A DNA stretch of 64,000 nucleotides, from positions 13,025,740 to 13,089,739 of the forward strand of contig NC_069099.1 of NCBI RefSeq assembly GCF_947172395.1. The letters run 5' to 3'. Under the pieces are notes generated by a model that ran no database searches, was not told the DNA's origin, and saw only the letters and a list, made by a program, of their open reading frames with translations. Numbering within the stretch: position 1 is the stretch's first letter; each line of letters opens with the position of its first letter. Shown here one piece after another: positions 11,398-20,346 of this stretch. The position numbers were made by a program, and so were the translations under genes. This stretch comes from Bicyclus anynana (Eukaryota > Arthropoda > Insecta > Lepidoptera > Nymphalidae).

Positions 11398-11503
11398 TTC
11401 TTTCTCTACAGCTGTTTTGTATATAATAATTTAAAAATAAAATGATTTTTTTTTTGTAATAGTGCTACTAAACATTGTGGTATATGGTATAATTTTAGAA
11501 TCC

Positions 11504-11866
11504 TACTAATATTATAAATGTGAAAGTTTGTATAGATGTTTGTTACTCTTTAAAGCCGATACTACTGAAGCGATTTGGCTGAAATTTGGAATGGAAATAG
11601 ATTTTACTCCGGATTAACACATAAGCTTTTATGCACTTTTTATCCCGAAAAAATCCATGGTTTCTCGAGATTTGCGAAAACTGATGATTTTGATGATATG
11701 AATGTTTGTTACTCTTTCATGCCTCGACTACTGAACCGAATTAGCTGAAATTTGGTATTGACATATATTATAGCCTGGATTAACACAAAGGCTACTTTTT
11801 ATCCCGGAAAAATCCATGGTTCCCGAGGGATTTGTGAAAAACTAAATTCCACGCGGATGAATAATG
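11504..11866 (+). mobile_element. Fam-D LINE-tail-like repeat, dimeric-core form
   Basis: Begins CTACTAATATTATAAATGTG and ends CCACGCGGATGA. The core motif GTTTGTTACTCTTT..GCC..ACTACTGAA...GCTGAAATTTGG occurs twice in tandem (about 11,540 and 11,703), as in the copies at 47,330 and 59,549. Confidence 0.85.
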
Positions 11867-11951
11867 AAATGTCAGATAGTATCATATATTTTTTCTAACA
11901 CATCAGCTGTTATCTACATGTAATTATATTAATTTTTTGCATTCTCTGCAT

Positions 11952-12223
11952 CAGCAGAGATCCTCAAGCGGCGCAAATATAGCAATCTCGTCGGAGATTA
12001 CATATTTGAGCCGTTTGCGGTCGAAACACTAGGACCGTGGGGTCCGAGTACACGCTTTCTTTACAAAGAAATTGCAAAGCGTTTAATCGACACCACCCGT
12101 GACCAGAAGGCTGGCCTGTATTTAGGCCAAAGAATTAGTATTGCAATACAACGTGGCAATACTGCCAGCCTTCTGGGCACTTTACCTATGATCGTCGATT
12201 CGGACGAATTCTACGACGCCTGA
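11952..12223 (+). pseudogene. C-terminal remnant of a non-LTR retrotransposon protein (copy 2, longer)
   Basis: An open frame of about 90 codons ends at TGA 12,221-12,223. In order it carries AEILKRRKY, FEPFAVETLGPWGPS, FLYKEIAKRL and the tail GQRISIAIQRGNTASLLGTL. This order (KRRKY, then VETLGPWG, then QRISIAIQRGN) is a recurring C-terminal signature of invertebrate LINE polyproteins, distal to the reverse-transcriptase core. No core, start codon or upstream coding sequence is seen, so the copy is strongly 5'-truncated, the usual result of incomplete target-primed reverse transcription. The 3' UTR to about 12,345 is shared with copy 1 near the window start. The clade was not determined. Confidence 0.75.
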
Positions 12224-12632
12224 GCCTTTAGATATAATTTAAATTTAGTATATTTTCTTTTTAATTTTTATAATATGTAGTTATAGATATTTAGGTACGT
12301 AGTTTTAATATTATTGTAAAACTTTATAAAATTGAATAAAGAATATGTTTTTTAATTTTCAGTTGGAAGCGAATGTAATCCCGCCACGTATCTCAAGTCG
12401 TCCCCTCGGCGATGACGATATATTTGCATAATAACTGGCTCCGCTCCCCGTTGGCCACTTTTTTCATCAAATTCCACCTTTGACGGGATTATTCGAATAC
12501 TTGATGGATTTACACCGAACTGTTGGATTGGATTTAAAATTAGACGCGACAGTTTTGATGATTAAAGAATTTTTAGCATCGGAGATGGTTCGGGGGTGTG
12601 TCAGGGGTGGTATTTTTTATGTTTGACGACCT
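12224..12632. other. LINE 3' UTR then unassigned DNA
   Basis: 12,224-12,345 is the LINE 3' UTR, ending near TTGAATAAAG. 12,346-12,632 shows no recognised feature. Confidence 0.5.
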
Positions 12633-12757
12633 CTCTGGTGCAGTTTGTAGTGCTGTGGATCTCTACATAGAGGTCCTGGATTCGATTTCCAGTTCAGGTA
12701 ATTTGGGATTTTATATTTTCTAAATTGGCTCAGGTCTGGTCTGGTAGTTGAAGTAGG
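12633..12757 (+). mobile_element. Fam-A' SINE head (tRNA-like), truncated
   Basis: GTGCTGTGGATCTCTACATAG plus box-B-like TGGATTCGATTTCC, then GGTCTGGTCTGGTAG. It joins directly to an inverted Fam-A body. Confidence 0.6.
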
Positions 12758-12759
12758 TC

Positions 12760-12956
12760 GTAAGTTAGCCCTTGACTACATTCTCACCTGATGGTAAGTG
12801 ATGATGCAATCTAACAAGCGGGCTAACTTGTTAGGAGGAGGATGAAAATAGACACCTCTTTCGGATTCTACCCGACATCGTACCGGAACGCTAAATCGCT
12901 TGTACGTCTTTGCCGGTAGGGTGGTAACTAGCCACGACCGAAGCCTCCCACCAGCC
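12760..12956 (-). mobile_element. Fam-A SINE body, inverted to the adjoining head
   Basis: TTAGCCCTTGACTACATTCT to GAAGCCTCCCACCAGCC is the Fam-A body on the minus strand; the head is missing. Confidence 0.85.
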
Positions 12957-13036
12957 AAAATTACTACTTTACGGGCTGATACTTACGGCTAAGCTAAGCG
13001 TTCCGGTACAATGGCGCGAAGAAACTCAGTGGTAGA

Positions 13037-14347
13037 ATAAAAATTTTAATAAAAAAAATTCAACCGACTTCCAACTCAAAAATTAACCTAAACTAAAAAG
13101 CAAAAAATAACATCTTACCTATGTGCTACCTTCTGATCAGTTTGAAGGCGGTGCCAAGCCAGTGATGTTTTAATTGAAGCCGTTTAAATTACAAAATTTC
13201 TGTGGTTCTTTCAGAAACGGCTAGGTAAGATGTTATTTTTTGCTTTTTAGTTTAGGTTAATTTTTGAGTTGGAAGTCGGTTGAATTTTTTTTATTAAAAT
13301 TTTTATTTTTTAATTTTTAGTGTTAGCACACCTACTGAGTATGAACAAAAATTAATAAGCAATTAGTTGAAACGTTATTTTCTTATGATAAGTATCTAAG
13401 TCCTACAATCCCAATTTTAAAAATACTACCTTAACTCATATACAAAATTTCACTCCCCCTTTATCCACACGTAATATAAATATTCAGAAAAACGTGAAAG
13501 GTGACCGTCCTCCGTCTTCATCACCAGACCCCCTATGCAGCCACAATCCATATGGTTGAAAAGTTCTCATCAATATAAAATTTATCATGTCCAAACACTA
13601 GGTAGCTACTGTGAACCGTCGAGGAGTTCCCTAAACTCTCCTTCATCTTCGTCACCAGACCCCTAATACAGTCACAACCTATACAGGTGGAAAGTTCTCA
13701 TCAATACAAAATTATCAAGTCAAAACACAAGGTAGCTACTGTGAACCGTCCAGGAGTTCCCTTAACTATCCTTCGTCTTCATCACCAGACCCCTAATACA
13801 GTCACAACCCATCTAGGTGGAAAGTTCTCATCAATACAAATTTATCAAGTCCAAACACAAGGTAGCTACTGTGAACCGTTGAGGAGTTCTCTTAACTGTC
13901 CTTCGTCTTCATCATCAGACTCTTAATACAGTCACAACCCAACTAGGTGGAAAGTTCTTATCAATACAAATAAAGCTAGCCCAAACAAAAGGTACCTGCT
14001 GTAAATCGTTGACGAGTTCCATCGTCTGTGTTTCGGCTCCATCATCAGACCAACTCCAGACTTTCATAAAATTGTAGTGGTTTAAAATACATTATGGAAA
14101 CACTAACAAACGCACTAGCCGTCGCTAAGATTTTCGAAAATTCCCCTCGATTTCTCCAGGATGCCATCATCAGATCCTGACATGAAAAAAATGGGACCAC
14201 CCTGGAATCAAACCCTTTGAAACAAAAAACGAATTTTCAAAATCGGTCCATAAATGACGGAATTATCGCTGGACATACATAAAAAAAAAAAAAAAAACAT
14301 ACATACAGCCGAACGTAGAACCTCCTCCTTTTTGGAAGTCGGTTAAT
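13037..14347. mobile_element. Fam-E fold-back element with 130 bp tandem units (copy 1)
   Basis: Bounded by AATTCAACCGACTTCC on the left and GGAAGTCGGTTAATAAT on the right. From left to right: an imperfect palindrome (13,037-13,320), four 130 bp units with starts near 13,557, 13,687, 13,817 and 13,947, and a unique tail with a poly-A stretch (14,281-14,297). It matches the copy at 32,543-33,980 in order and wording. No transposase gene is present. Confidence 0.88.
13500..14070. repeat. 130 bp tandem repeat array inside Fam-E, about four units
   Basis: The units share AGGTGGAAAGTTCTCATCAA and AAGGTAGCTACTGTGAACCG at exact 130 bp spacing. The last unit is diverged. Confidence 0.92.
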
Positions 14348-14371
14348 AATCTTGTACCTCATTCAAGTAAG

Positions 14372-14440
14372 CCGGCTAACATTTTAGACTGCATTGCAAC
14401 TTAACATTAGGTGAAATCGAAGTCAAGGGCTAACTTGCCA
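14372..14440 (+). mobile_element. Fam-A SINE, 3' fragment
   Basis: CGGCTAACATTTTAGACTGC to GTCAAGGGCTAACTTG, starting 25 bp beyond the Fam-E element. Confidence 0.7.
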
Positions 14441-15390
14441 TTGAATAATAGTAGGTACATTATGATATAAGTGCGGTAAGTTGAAAATTACAGCCGAGGC
14501 TATATTGCTAGCTCGAGCCGTAGGCGAGAGCTATGGTAAGAAAGCAGAGACTATAATTAATGTACGACGTATACAAATTTGCGAGGAAACACATTTTCTG
14601 AAAATGAATTTGCTTCTTTGCCAGGCGCATCAAAATGTTATCATTTTATAATCGCATTAGATCGTTGATCATATACCTTGACAGAAAAGTAATTACTAGC
14701 AAGGCACGTGCTACACAATAATTGGTCTGAGATTGGAGCAGCATGGTGAGTCTGAGCTTCATATCAAGGCGCATGGCCCTGTAGTGACCATGACTAAAGA
14801 AAATACTTGCTATTCCACGAACATTTGCTTCGGTAAGTAAAAATACTTCTATGCATATTAATATACTACGTTAATTATATTGTCCGTTTTTAGTCAAATA
14901 AAATTTGTTTTGCCATGGTCACATCTACATAATATAATTTAATATTAATTCAGCTGGTAATTAGCAATTACTGTCGCGCATCCCACAACGTGCAATTAAG
15001 ATAAGACTTGATTGGATTAAATGTACTTAACATTCTTATACAGACTTTAACGTACGGATTTTGATGGTGTTATTATTTTTTTTTTTAAATAGACACAATG
15101 TGAACGTGTTTCTATTTTATTATACCTATGGACGTCTACGTTTTAAGGCTGTATCACATGTGATGCATGATTTATTTTGCATGTTGGTACGACGATCGTG
15201 TTATTCGAAATTTGAAAATGTATATACATTGAACATTATTTTAATATTTATAATGTATTAACGCATAGAACTAAGAATCTTCTAATTTCGTAGAACAGAC
15301 GTCTATGCAAAATATCATTAACATTTCTTAAGAATACTAATTACTAAATAAGTAATTTTGGCTGTATGTGTCCAGTCACTTAATTATCTT
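14441..15390. other. AT-rich DNA without recognised features
   Basis: No supported gene or repeat family. The open frame at 15,061-15,261 is AT-driven. Confidence 0.4.
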
Positions 15391-15392
15391 TT

Positions 15393-15663
15393 GAGGTGAC
15401 AATGTCTTATAATTCGATGGAGCCGACTGCACACTCGAAAAAAGATGTCGTCATGCGTCGTTCCCTCGCTGTAGGGTGGCCAACTTTTTACAAGAAATAA
15501 AGTATATTCTGGCCTATTAAGATTATTATTAAACAGTACTTTAGAAAACGAACGTTTTCTTTTGAAAAATGCAACCATTTATCAATCCAATAGAATTTTG
15601 TTATGACGTTGTCACGTTCAACTATTGTCAGTAAACCGACTTTACAGACAACCGATTTTTTTT
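15393..15663 (+). mobile_element. Fam-F ~250 bp dispersed repeat, copy 1
   Basis: AATGTCTTATAATTCGATGG ... GTCGTCATGCGTCGTTCCCT ... CAAGAAATAAAGTATATTCT ... TCAACTATTGTCAGTAAACC. Related copies lie at 38,020, 41,226 and 50,646. It encodes no protein; a short frame on the minus strand here is incidental. Confidence 0.85.
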
Positions 15664-15818
15664 AAATACGTCTTATCATGTGAGAAAGTTCATTCAAAAA
15701 GCAACTTATTTAATAAAGATAAGGTTCAAGGAAAACTTGAGCATAAACTGACTAGAATCAGCAGCAATTTTGCGTAAAAATGTTTTTCTAACTCGACAGT
15801 TTTTTTTTTTTTTTTTTT

Positions 15819-16040
15819 CTGTCTGAGTAGGTGCCGATAGCTCCCTGCGGAACCACTACGGCGTCACCGGGGGGGGGGTTGGGCGAGCGCAGAAGCATCG
15901 CCTGATGTGACCCGAAGGCTGAAAGAAAGATAGAGGACGGAACGGCTCTCTAAGGGCGTCTCCTATGAGACTCGGACCTCGGCTTAGAAGGCCATTCTGG
16001 AGGAGGTAACCGTGACCTGAGTGAATCAGTCCGGACGCCC
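15819..16040 (-). other. 3' UTR of the jockey-type LINE
   Basis: Lies between the ORF2 stop and the A-tail. It includes a run of nine G (15,870-15,878 on the plus strand) and a block shared with 6,940-7,010, showing that more than one element of the family is present. Confidence 0.75.
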
Positions 16041-18047
16041 CTAAGATCGTGAGTTAGAAAACCCACGTCCGGGTGACGTTAGATATCGGGGACCTCGTCT
16101 TCGCCGGCGAAGACGCTGTGTAGCTTGTGATTGTGTTACCTGGGAAGCATTGTCGGTTGTTATGTCATCGTCTGGATCGTAAAGGACGTTCTTGGGACGC
16201 CTCTGCTTGCAGTTAGCGTTTAGGTTGGGAGTGTAATTGCAGGCCTCAACCACTAGTTGGTTGGGATGGATGGCAGCTCTGTCAAAATAGTTTTGAGAGA
16301 GCTGTTTCATGTACTTAGCTATTGTCGGTAATTCTAGATCTCTATGGAGGTCATTATTGCGTAAAAACCACGGCGCACCCGTGATTTGACGCAGAAAACG
16401 ATTCTGTAGGGTTTGAAGCGGCCTAAGGGTCGCTTTGGGACGGTGGGCAAACACTACACTAGCGTAGGTTAAGATCGGACGGATCGTAGTTTTATAAAGC
16501 GTTAGCTTTGAGCGGAGGGACAATTTACTTTTCTTATTTATCATAGCGTAAAGGCGGTGCATTACGTATGCGGCTTTTTTTCTCGCTTTGTTAACGTGCA
16601 TGGAGAAGCTCATGCGGTTATCGAAAGTAACGCCTAGGTACTTGGCAGTACGTTGCCAGGGGATGGGTGCTCCGTAAAGGGAGACTTCTTTGAGTCCGGA
16701 CTTGAGACGGGAGACCGCTTTGCCGGTGAAAAGCACGGCTGCGCTTTTCTCTGGGTTGACTTCTATACGCCAAAGGCGGAACCATTTACCTATAATGTTT
16801 ACCGCCTTCTGGAGGCGGGCTCTAATGTGGACCCGGTTTACTGCCGTCGCGTACAGTGCGGTGTCGTCCGCAAACTGGGCGATGTGTACGCCCGGGTGGT
16901 CGGTGGGAATGTCGCTTGTGAAGAGCGAGTATAAAAGCGGGGAGAGCACGGAGCCCTGAGGGACTCCTGCGCGAATCTGTCTGGGTGAAGAGAGAGTGCC
17001 GTCTATACGGTACCTGAAGGTGCGGTTGGACAGAAAGCTGTGTAGCAAGCGTACCATTTTGTTTGGTACGCCGAAACGGTTTAGTTTGAATATCAAGCCT
17101 TCGTGCCAGACGCGGTCAAACGCTTTAGCTACGTCAAAGAAGAGCGCCCCGGTGGCGATGGGGTTATGAAATGTATTAAAACCGGTTAGAATGTGCTCCG
17201 TGAGGCGGTGCACTTGATGAACACATGAGTGTTTACATCGAAATCCAAACTGTTGTTTGATGAGAAGTTGCTTTTCATCGCAAATGGCTTTGAGACGATT
17301 CAAAATGATTATCTCATACACCTTGCCAATGGTGTTGAGAAGACTAATTGGGCGGTAGCTAGTCGGGAGGTCGCGGGGTTTACCCGGCTTGTGGATGCCA
17401 ATGACAGTGGCTTCTTTCCATGCGTCTGGGAAGGCGCAGTGAGCTAGGAGAACATTGAAGATGTTCACCAGGAGGTTGATTATCTGGACCGGGAGAAGCT
17501 TTAAAGCTTTGTTGCTAATCGTATCAGGCCCCGGAGCCTTCTTTTTGCGCAAGCCCTTGATAACCGCAGAGACTTCCTCGCATGACGTAGGGGTAATTTC
17601 GACTCCGTCCGGGGGGCGAGATAAGATAGAAGTGAGTTCGGACTTCACTTTTTTCGCGTGTGATTTTACAAATGCCGTAGTGCTTGGAGTGCACTGGGCT
17701 TCCAGACTGTCGGCTAGGCATTCGGCCTTATCGATGTCCTCGATCGCGTTTGGGAGGCCAGGGCGTTTGAGAGGTGGGGTGGCTGCGAGGCGGTCGGCTT
17801 TGAGATATCTTGCCACGTCGTAGAAGGCTACGTGCGATGGCTCGAGCTCTCTCAGTCGGTCGTCCCATTGTCTGTCATAACGCCAGCGCAAGCGACGCTT
17901 GCACCGTCTTCCGAGAGTCCAAAGAAGACTCGCGTTTTGTCGGGTCGGTTCAGATTCGTAGCGTCTTTGCTGTGCGTTTCTATCCGCCCGGCCCGTAGGT
18001 CCGACGACAAGGGGACCTTGCTGAAGGCAGGGACCTCCTTGGTGCAA
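16041..18047 (-). CDS. Jockey-type LINE ORF2, reverse transcriptase portion
   Basis: RNA-directed DNA polymerase of a non-LTR retrotransposon; in life it copies the element RNA into DNA at a nicked chromosomal site. The frame is open for 668 codons without a stop. Visible blocks: linker ending KKKAPGPD (168-175); SYRPISLLNTIGKVYE (230-245); QQFGFR and following (265-); motif A FFDVAKAFD with Asp305; GVPQGSVLSP (361-370); the catalytic box FADD (392-395); then the thumb region with KYLGV and a basic C-terminus. All catalytic residues I can name are present. The N-terminal 25 residues or so are not native: the endonuclease should join here in frame, but the two frames differ, with the break near 17,985-18,000. 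The methionine start is therefore only a reading-frame convention. The frame overlaps the end of the endonuclease frame by 196 bp. Confidence 0.95.
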   Translation of the reverse strand: MHQGGPCLQQGPLVVGPTGRADRNAQQRRYESEPTRQNASLLWTLGRRCKRRLRWRYDRQWDDRLRELEPSHVAFYDVARYLKADRLAATPPLKRPGLPNAIEDIDKAECLADSLEAQCTPSTTAFVKSHAKKVKSELTSILSRPPDGVEITPTSCEEVSAVIKGLRKKKAPGPDTISNKALKLLPVQIINLLVNIFNVLLAHCAFPDAWKEATVIGIHKPGKPRDLPTSYRPISLLNTIGKVYEIIILNRLKAICDEKQLLIKQQFGFRCKHSCVHQVHRLTEHILTGFNTFHNPIATGALFFDVAKAFDRVWHEGLIFKLNRFGVPNKMVRLLHSFLSNRTFRYRIDGTLSSPRQIRAGVPQGSVLSPLLYSLFTSDIPTDHPGVHIAQFADDTALYATAVNRVHIRARLQKAVNIIGKWFRLWRIEVNPEKSAAVLFTGKAVSRLKSGLKEVSLYGAPIPWQRTAKYLGVTFDNRMSFSMHVNKARKKAAYVMHRLYAMINKKSKLSLRSKLTLYKTTIRPILTYASVVFAHRPKATLRPLQTLQNRFLRQITGAPWFLRNNDLHRDLELPTIAKYMKQLSQNYFDRAAIHPNQLVVEACNYTPNLNANCKQRRPKNVLYDPDDDITTDNASQVTQSQATQRLRRRRRGPRYLTSPGRGFSNSRS

Positions 18048-18745
18048 TCTTTTATTGCTTCGCGAATATGGCCATTTAGGTTCGAAGAAGCTGCGAGCGC
18101 TTCGCCTAACGTTTCTATCTCGTCAGGAATTTGATCTAGGTGCTGTGAAGCCAAGGACTTGAGACGCTCAGACAGTCTCCCGTAATTAATTATAGTTTTG
18201 GTCGGGGGGGTCGTGGAGGGCGGGCGGCCAAGCTGGAGTATAACTGGTCTGTGGTCCGAGTCCGAGGCCAGATCCGAGAACACTTCCAAAGGACTCACTT
18301 CAAGAGTGATGTTCTTTAGGAGTGCCAGATCCAGTACGCTCGGAGTTTGGTTTCGTGTGTCCGTCAGTCTCGGGTAACGTGTTGGTTTGTCGGGGGTGAG
18401 CAAAATGAAATTAGCATCGTCGCGGTCAGTCAGTCTTCTTAGAGTGTTGCCGCTAGTGTTATTATAAGCGTTGAGCCAACTTGTATGTTTAACGTTAAAG
18501 TCACCGGCCAAAATGACGGAGTCACTTAAGGAGAGGAGTGTCTGAATGTCACTCTCTAAGAGACGTTTACCGCAGGGTTGGTAAACTGAAACCAGTGTGA
18601 TCGGCGGATGGCCGGTCATACTGAGACTTCCATGTTAGTAAGCTCGGGAGGATCAAGAGGAGTACAGTGAAGAGCCCTTCTGTGATATATAGCTGTACCT
18701 CCCTTCCTTTGGGTGGTCCGGTCGTTTCTAATCATTAGGTATTTT
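17852..18745 (-). pseudogene. Jockey-type LINE ORF2, endonuclease portion, N-terminally deleted and frame-broken
   Basis: Part of an exonuclease-endonuclease-phosphatase domain that nicks target DNA. The clean frame (17,852-18,619, 255 codons) holds SVYQP (11-15), the metal-site motif GDFN (39-42), the VLDLAL strand (95-100) and the catalytic SDHRP (121-125). A preceding piece in another frame, RKGGTAIYHRRAL, lies at about 18,660-18,720 and is the upstream continuation, so a frame break occurs near 18,620-18,640. The first part of the domain, which should hold the conserved Asn and Glu residues, is absent: ORF1 sequence abuts this region near 18,750, implying an internal deletion. After SDHRP the frame runs on into about 40 non-native residues because of the break before the reverse transcriptase. 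No active endonuclease could be made. Confidence 0.85.
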
Positions 18746-18758
18746 GGGATCGCGAAGG

Positions 18759-19622
18759 CTAGGTTTCAAGGTCTACTTTATATTTCTCAATGAAGAGATC
18801 GTATTCTTCCATACGGAATACATCCGAGAAGGAGTGAGTCGCGTATGAAGGTTTGGACGAAGCTTGAGGGGCCGAGAGAGGGGGTTGGGCCGCAGGAGCG
18901 GCCCTCGGGGGCTGTTTGGCGACCGGAGAAGCCGGTGCCGCAATAGGAGCGTTAGGCGCTCCGTACAATGGCTTGTTCCAAGCGTTGGTGGTAGGCACCG
19001 GCGTTGGAACAAACCTGTGAGCGGGCTTTTTGGGTGCCGCCGGTTTGCGGCCCGCTGCCCTGCCCCTTCGCTTGCCTGGCTGTGGGGCCTTCCGGCATCC
19101 GCGATAGTTCGCGGGATGGCCGGCTTCGCCGCACAGCACGCAGCTTGGGGGCACTTCAGCGATCCGTTCCTTGCGGGGACAATCTATCGTGCCGTGATCT
19201 CCCAGGCACTTAACGCACCTGGGACGGGCAAAATAATTCCTTTGAGAGTGTCCATAGGTCTGGCATCTATGACATTGACCTATGCGGCCACGGTTGTTGG
19301 GCTTCTCAAAGGAGAGGCCAGAGAGGTGGCATATCGCCTTCAAGTTGTATATCCTCTTGCCCTCAGGAGAGAGCTCGAGGATCACTAGACAGAGGTCTAG
19401 CGGCTCTTTTGAGCGTGATCGGTACATTCGGTGTACCTCCTGGACGGGGAGATCCTGTTTAAGCAGGTCGGCTTTGATGAGCTCAGTATCAAGCTCCTTG
19501 GGGAGACCGCGGACTACTACGCGGAGGACTCGCTCATCGCTCAGAGCGTAAGTGTGATAGCCTATTGAGTTTGACCTCAATAAAGCTGTCAGACGCCTAT
19601 GGTCACCGGATGAGTATGAGTC
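18759..19622 (-). CDS. Jockey-type LINE ORF1, gag-like zinc-knuckle protein, truncated
   Basis: An RNA-binding nucleocapsid-like protein that in intact elements coats the element RNA. Numbering is from a TTG at 19,580 (no ATG is available); the frame stays open to 19,622, where a stop and the end of the element follow. Residues 18-30 (RVLRVVVRGLPKE) and 47-70 form the RRM-like/PRE region. Three zinc knuckles follow: C103-X2-C106-X4-H111, in which the fourth ligand is Tyr116 instead of Cys; C122-X2-C125-X3-H129-X4-C134; and C147-X2-C150-X4-H155-X6-C162. A basic, Pro/Ala-rich tail ends at 273. Family members are longer at the N-terminus, so the 5' part is lost; the C-terminal end is also likely cut by the deletion that removes the start of the endonuclease. 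Probably non-functional. Confidence 0.88.
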   Translation of the reverse strand, partial: DSYSSGDHRRLTALLRSNSIGYHTYALSDERVLRVVVRGLPKELDTELIKADLLKQDLPVQEVHRMYRSRSKEPLDLCLVILELSPEGKRIYNLKAICHLSGLSFEKPNNRGRIGQCHRCQTYGHSQRNYFARPRCVKCLGDHGTIDCPRKERIAEVPPSCVLCGEAGHPANYRGCRKAPQPGKRRGRAAGRKPAAPKKPAHRFVPTPVPTTNAWNKPLYGAPNAPIAAPASPVAKQPPRAAPAAQPPLSAPQASSKPSYATHSFSDVFRMEEYDLFIEKYKVDLET

Positions 19623-19626
19623 CTAA

Positions 19627-19728
19627 TTGCCTCTTTCTCTTTCTGTCATTGCGTTAAAAAGAGAGAGCTTGAAACGAATAACAAACTCACTCTGACGAGT
19701 TTTAGGAACATCGTTATAGAATAGTGCT
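19627..19728. mobile_element. MITE fragment of the GGCTATTCTGTAACGATG family
   Basis: AAAAGAGAGAGCTTGAAACG ... AACATCGTTATAGAATAG resembles the right half of the complete MITE at 60,246-60,382. It abuts the truncated 5' end of the LINE. The left half was not found on the other side of the LINE. Confidence 0.5.
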
Positions 19729-19742
19729 TCTAAAATGCTACT

Positions 19743-19885
19743 AAAGTGTTTTTCAGATAGCATGGGTACGATGACAGTTCGTTTTACTCTTGAAAGTTGG
19801 CCGCGATTCACGATAATAGTACGTATTATGAACGTCATAAAGGCAACTGTACCGTAGCGTACTATGCTATCTGAAAAATACTTTT
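19743..19885. mobile_element. Short fold-back MITE
   Basis: AAAGTGTTTTTCAGATAGCA at the left pairs with TGCTATCTGAAAAATACTTT at the right. The inverted repeats are about 23 bp with few mismatches and the interior is non-coding. Confidence 0.8.
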
Positions 19886-20346
19886 TAATCGCTGTTATTC
19901 GACGACAAATGTATCACATGTGCCACATGCCTTATATTAATAGGAAACGGAGTCATCTCGTGACGGAAAGTTCGCTTTTTATAGTTTTTTATTACGTTAT
20001 TAAGTCGTAAAGTTGTATCAAGAGACCATTTTGTCAATCTTTAATTCTACGGCCATTATTTCTAGTGCGTTTTCATATGTGATCGTGAATGTAGATTGAG
20101 CTCACGATCTGCATGAAAGTTGGGTATTGATATAAATCATTCTTATTTTCTATTACATCATCTTAATCATCATCATCGTCATTATCATCATCACCATTGA
20201 AAAATGCTTAGTTAATATTGGATCGATTTCATCTTTTCACAACACTTTTCTTAAGCCTAAGGTTGCCTGAAAGAAAATGTTTCGAAGCGACAGTTCCGCC
20301 CTCTACATACTACTTCTTTCATCTTTTTCCTTTTTTCCTTATATTC
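19886..20346. other. AT-rich DNA with a short ATC-rich tract
   Basis: (ATC)n-like sequence at 20,158-20,200. Otherwise nothing is recognised. Confidence 0.4.

Larger units (their letters stand above)
15802..19622 (-). mobile_element. Jockey-clade LINE, 5'-truncated and internally broken
   Basis: Read on the minus strand, the element has a gag-like ORF1 with zinc knuckles, a partial endonuclease, a reverse transcriptase, a ~220 bp 3' UTR and an A-tail, seen as the run of T at about 15,801-15,818. The combination of a PRE/C2HC-type ORF1 and an EEP endonuclease-RT ORF2 is typical of the jockey clade. ORF1 lacks its N-terminal part, so the 5' end is truncated near 19,622. No clear target-site duplication was found. 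It is by far the largest coding element here and is more GC-rich than its surroundings. Confidence 0.93.

Noticed and set aside
17229..17823. Plus-strand frames of 72 and 122 codons
   Set aside because: They are antisense to the reverse-transcriptase frame on the minus strand.
18864..19388. Plus-strand frame of 174 codons
   Set aside because: It is antisense to the zinc-knuckle ORF1 and exists because that region is GC-rich.
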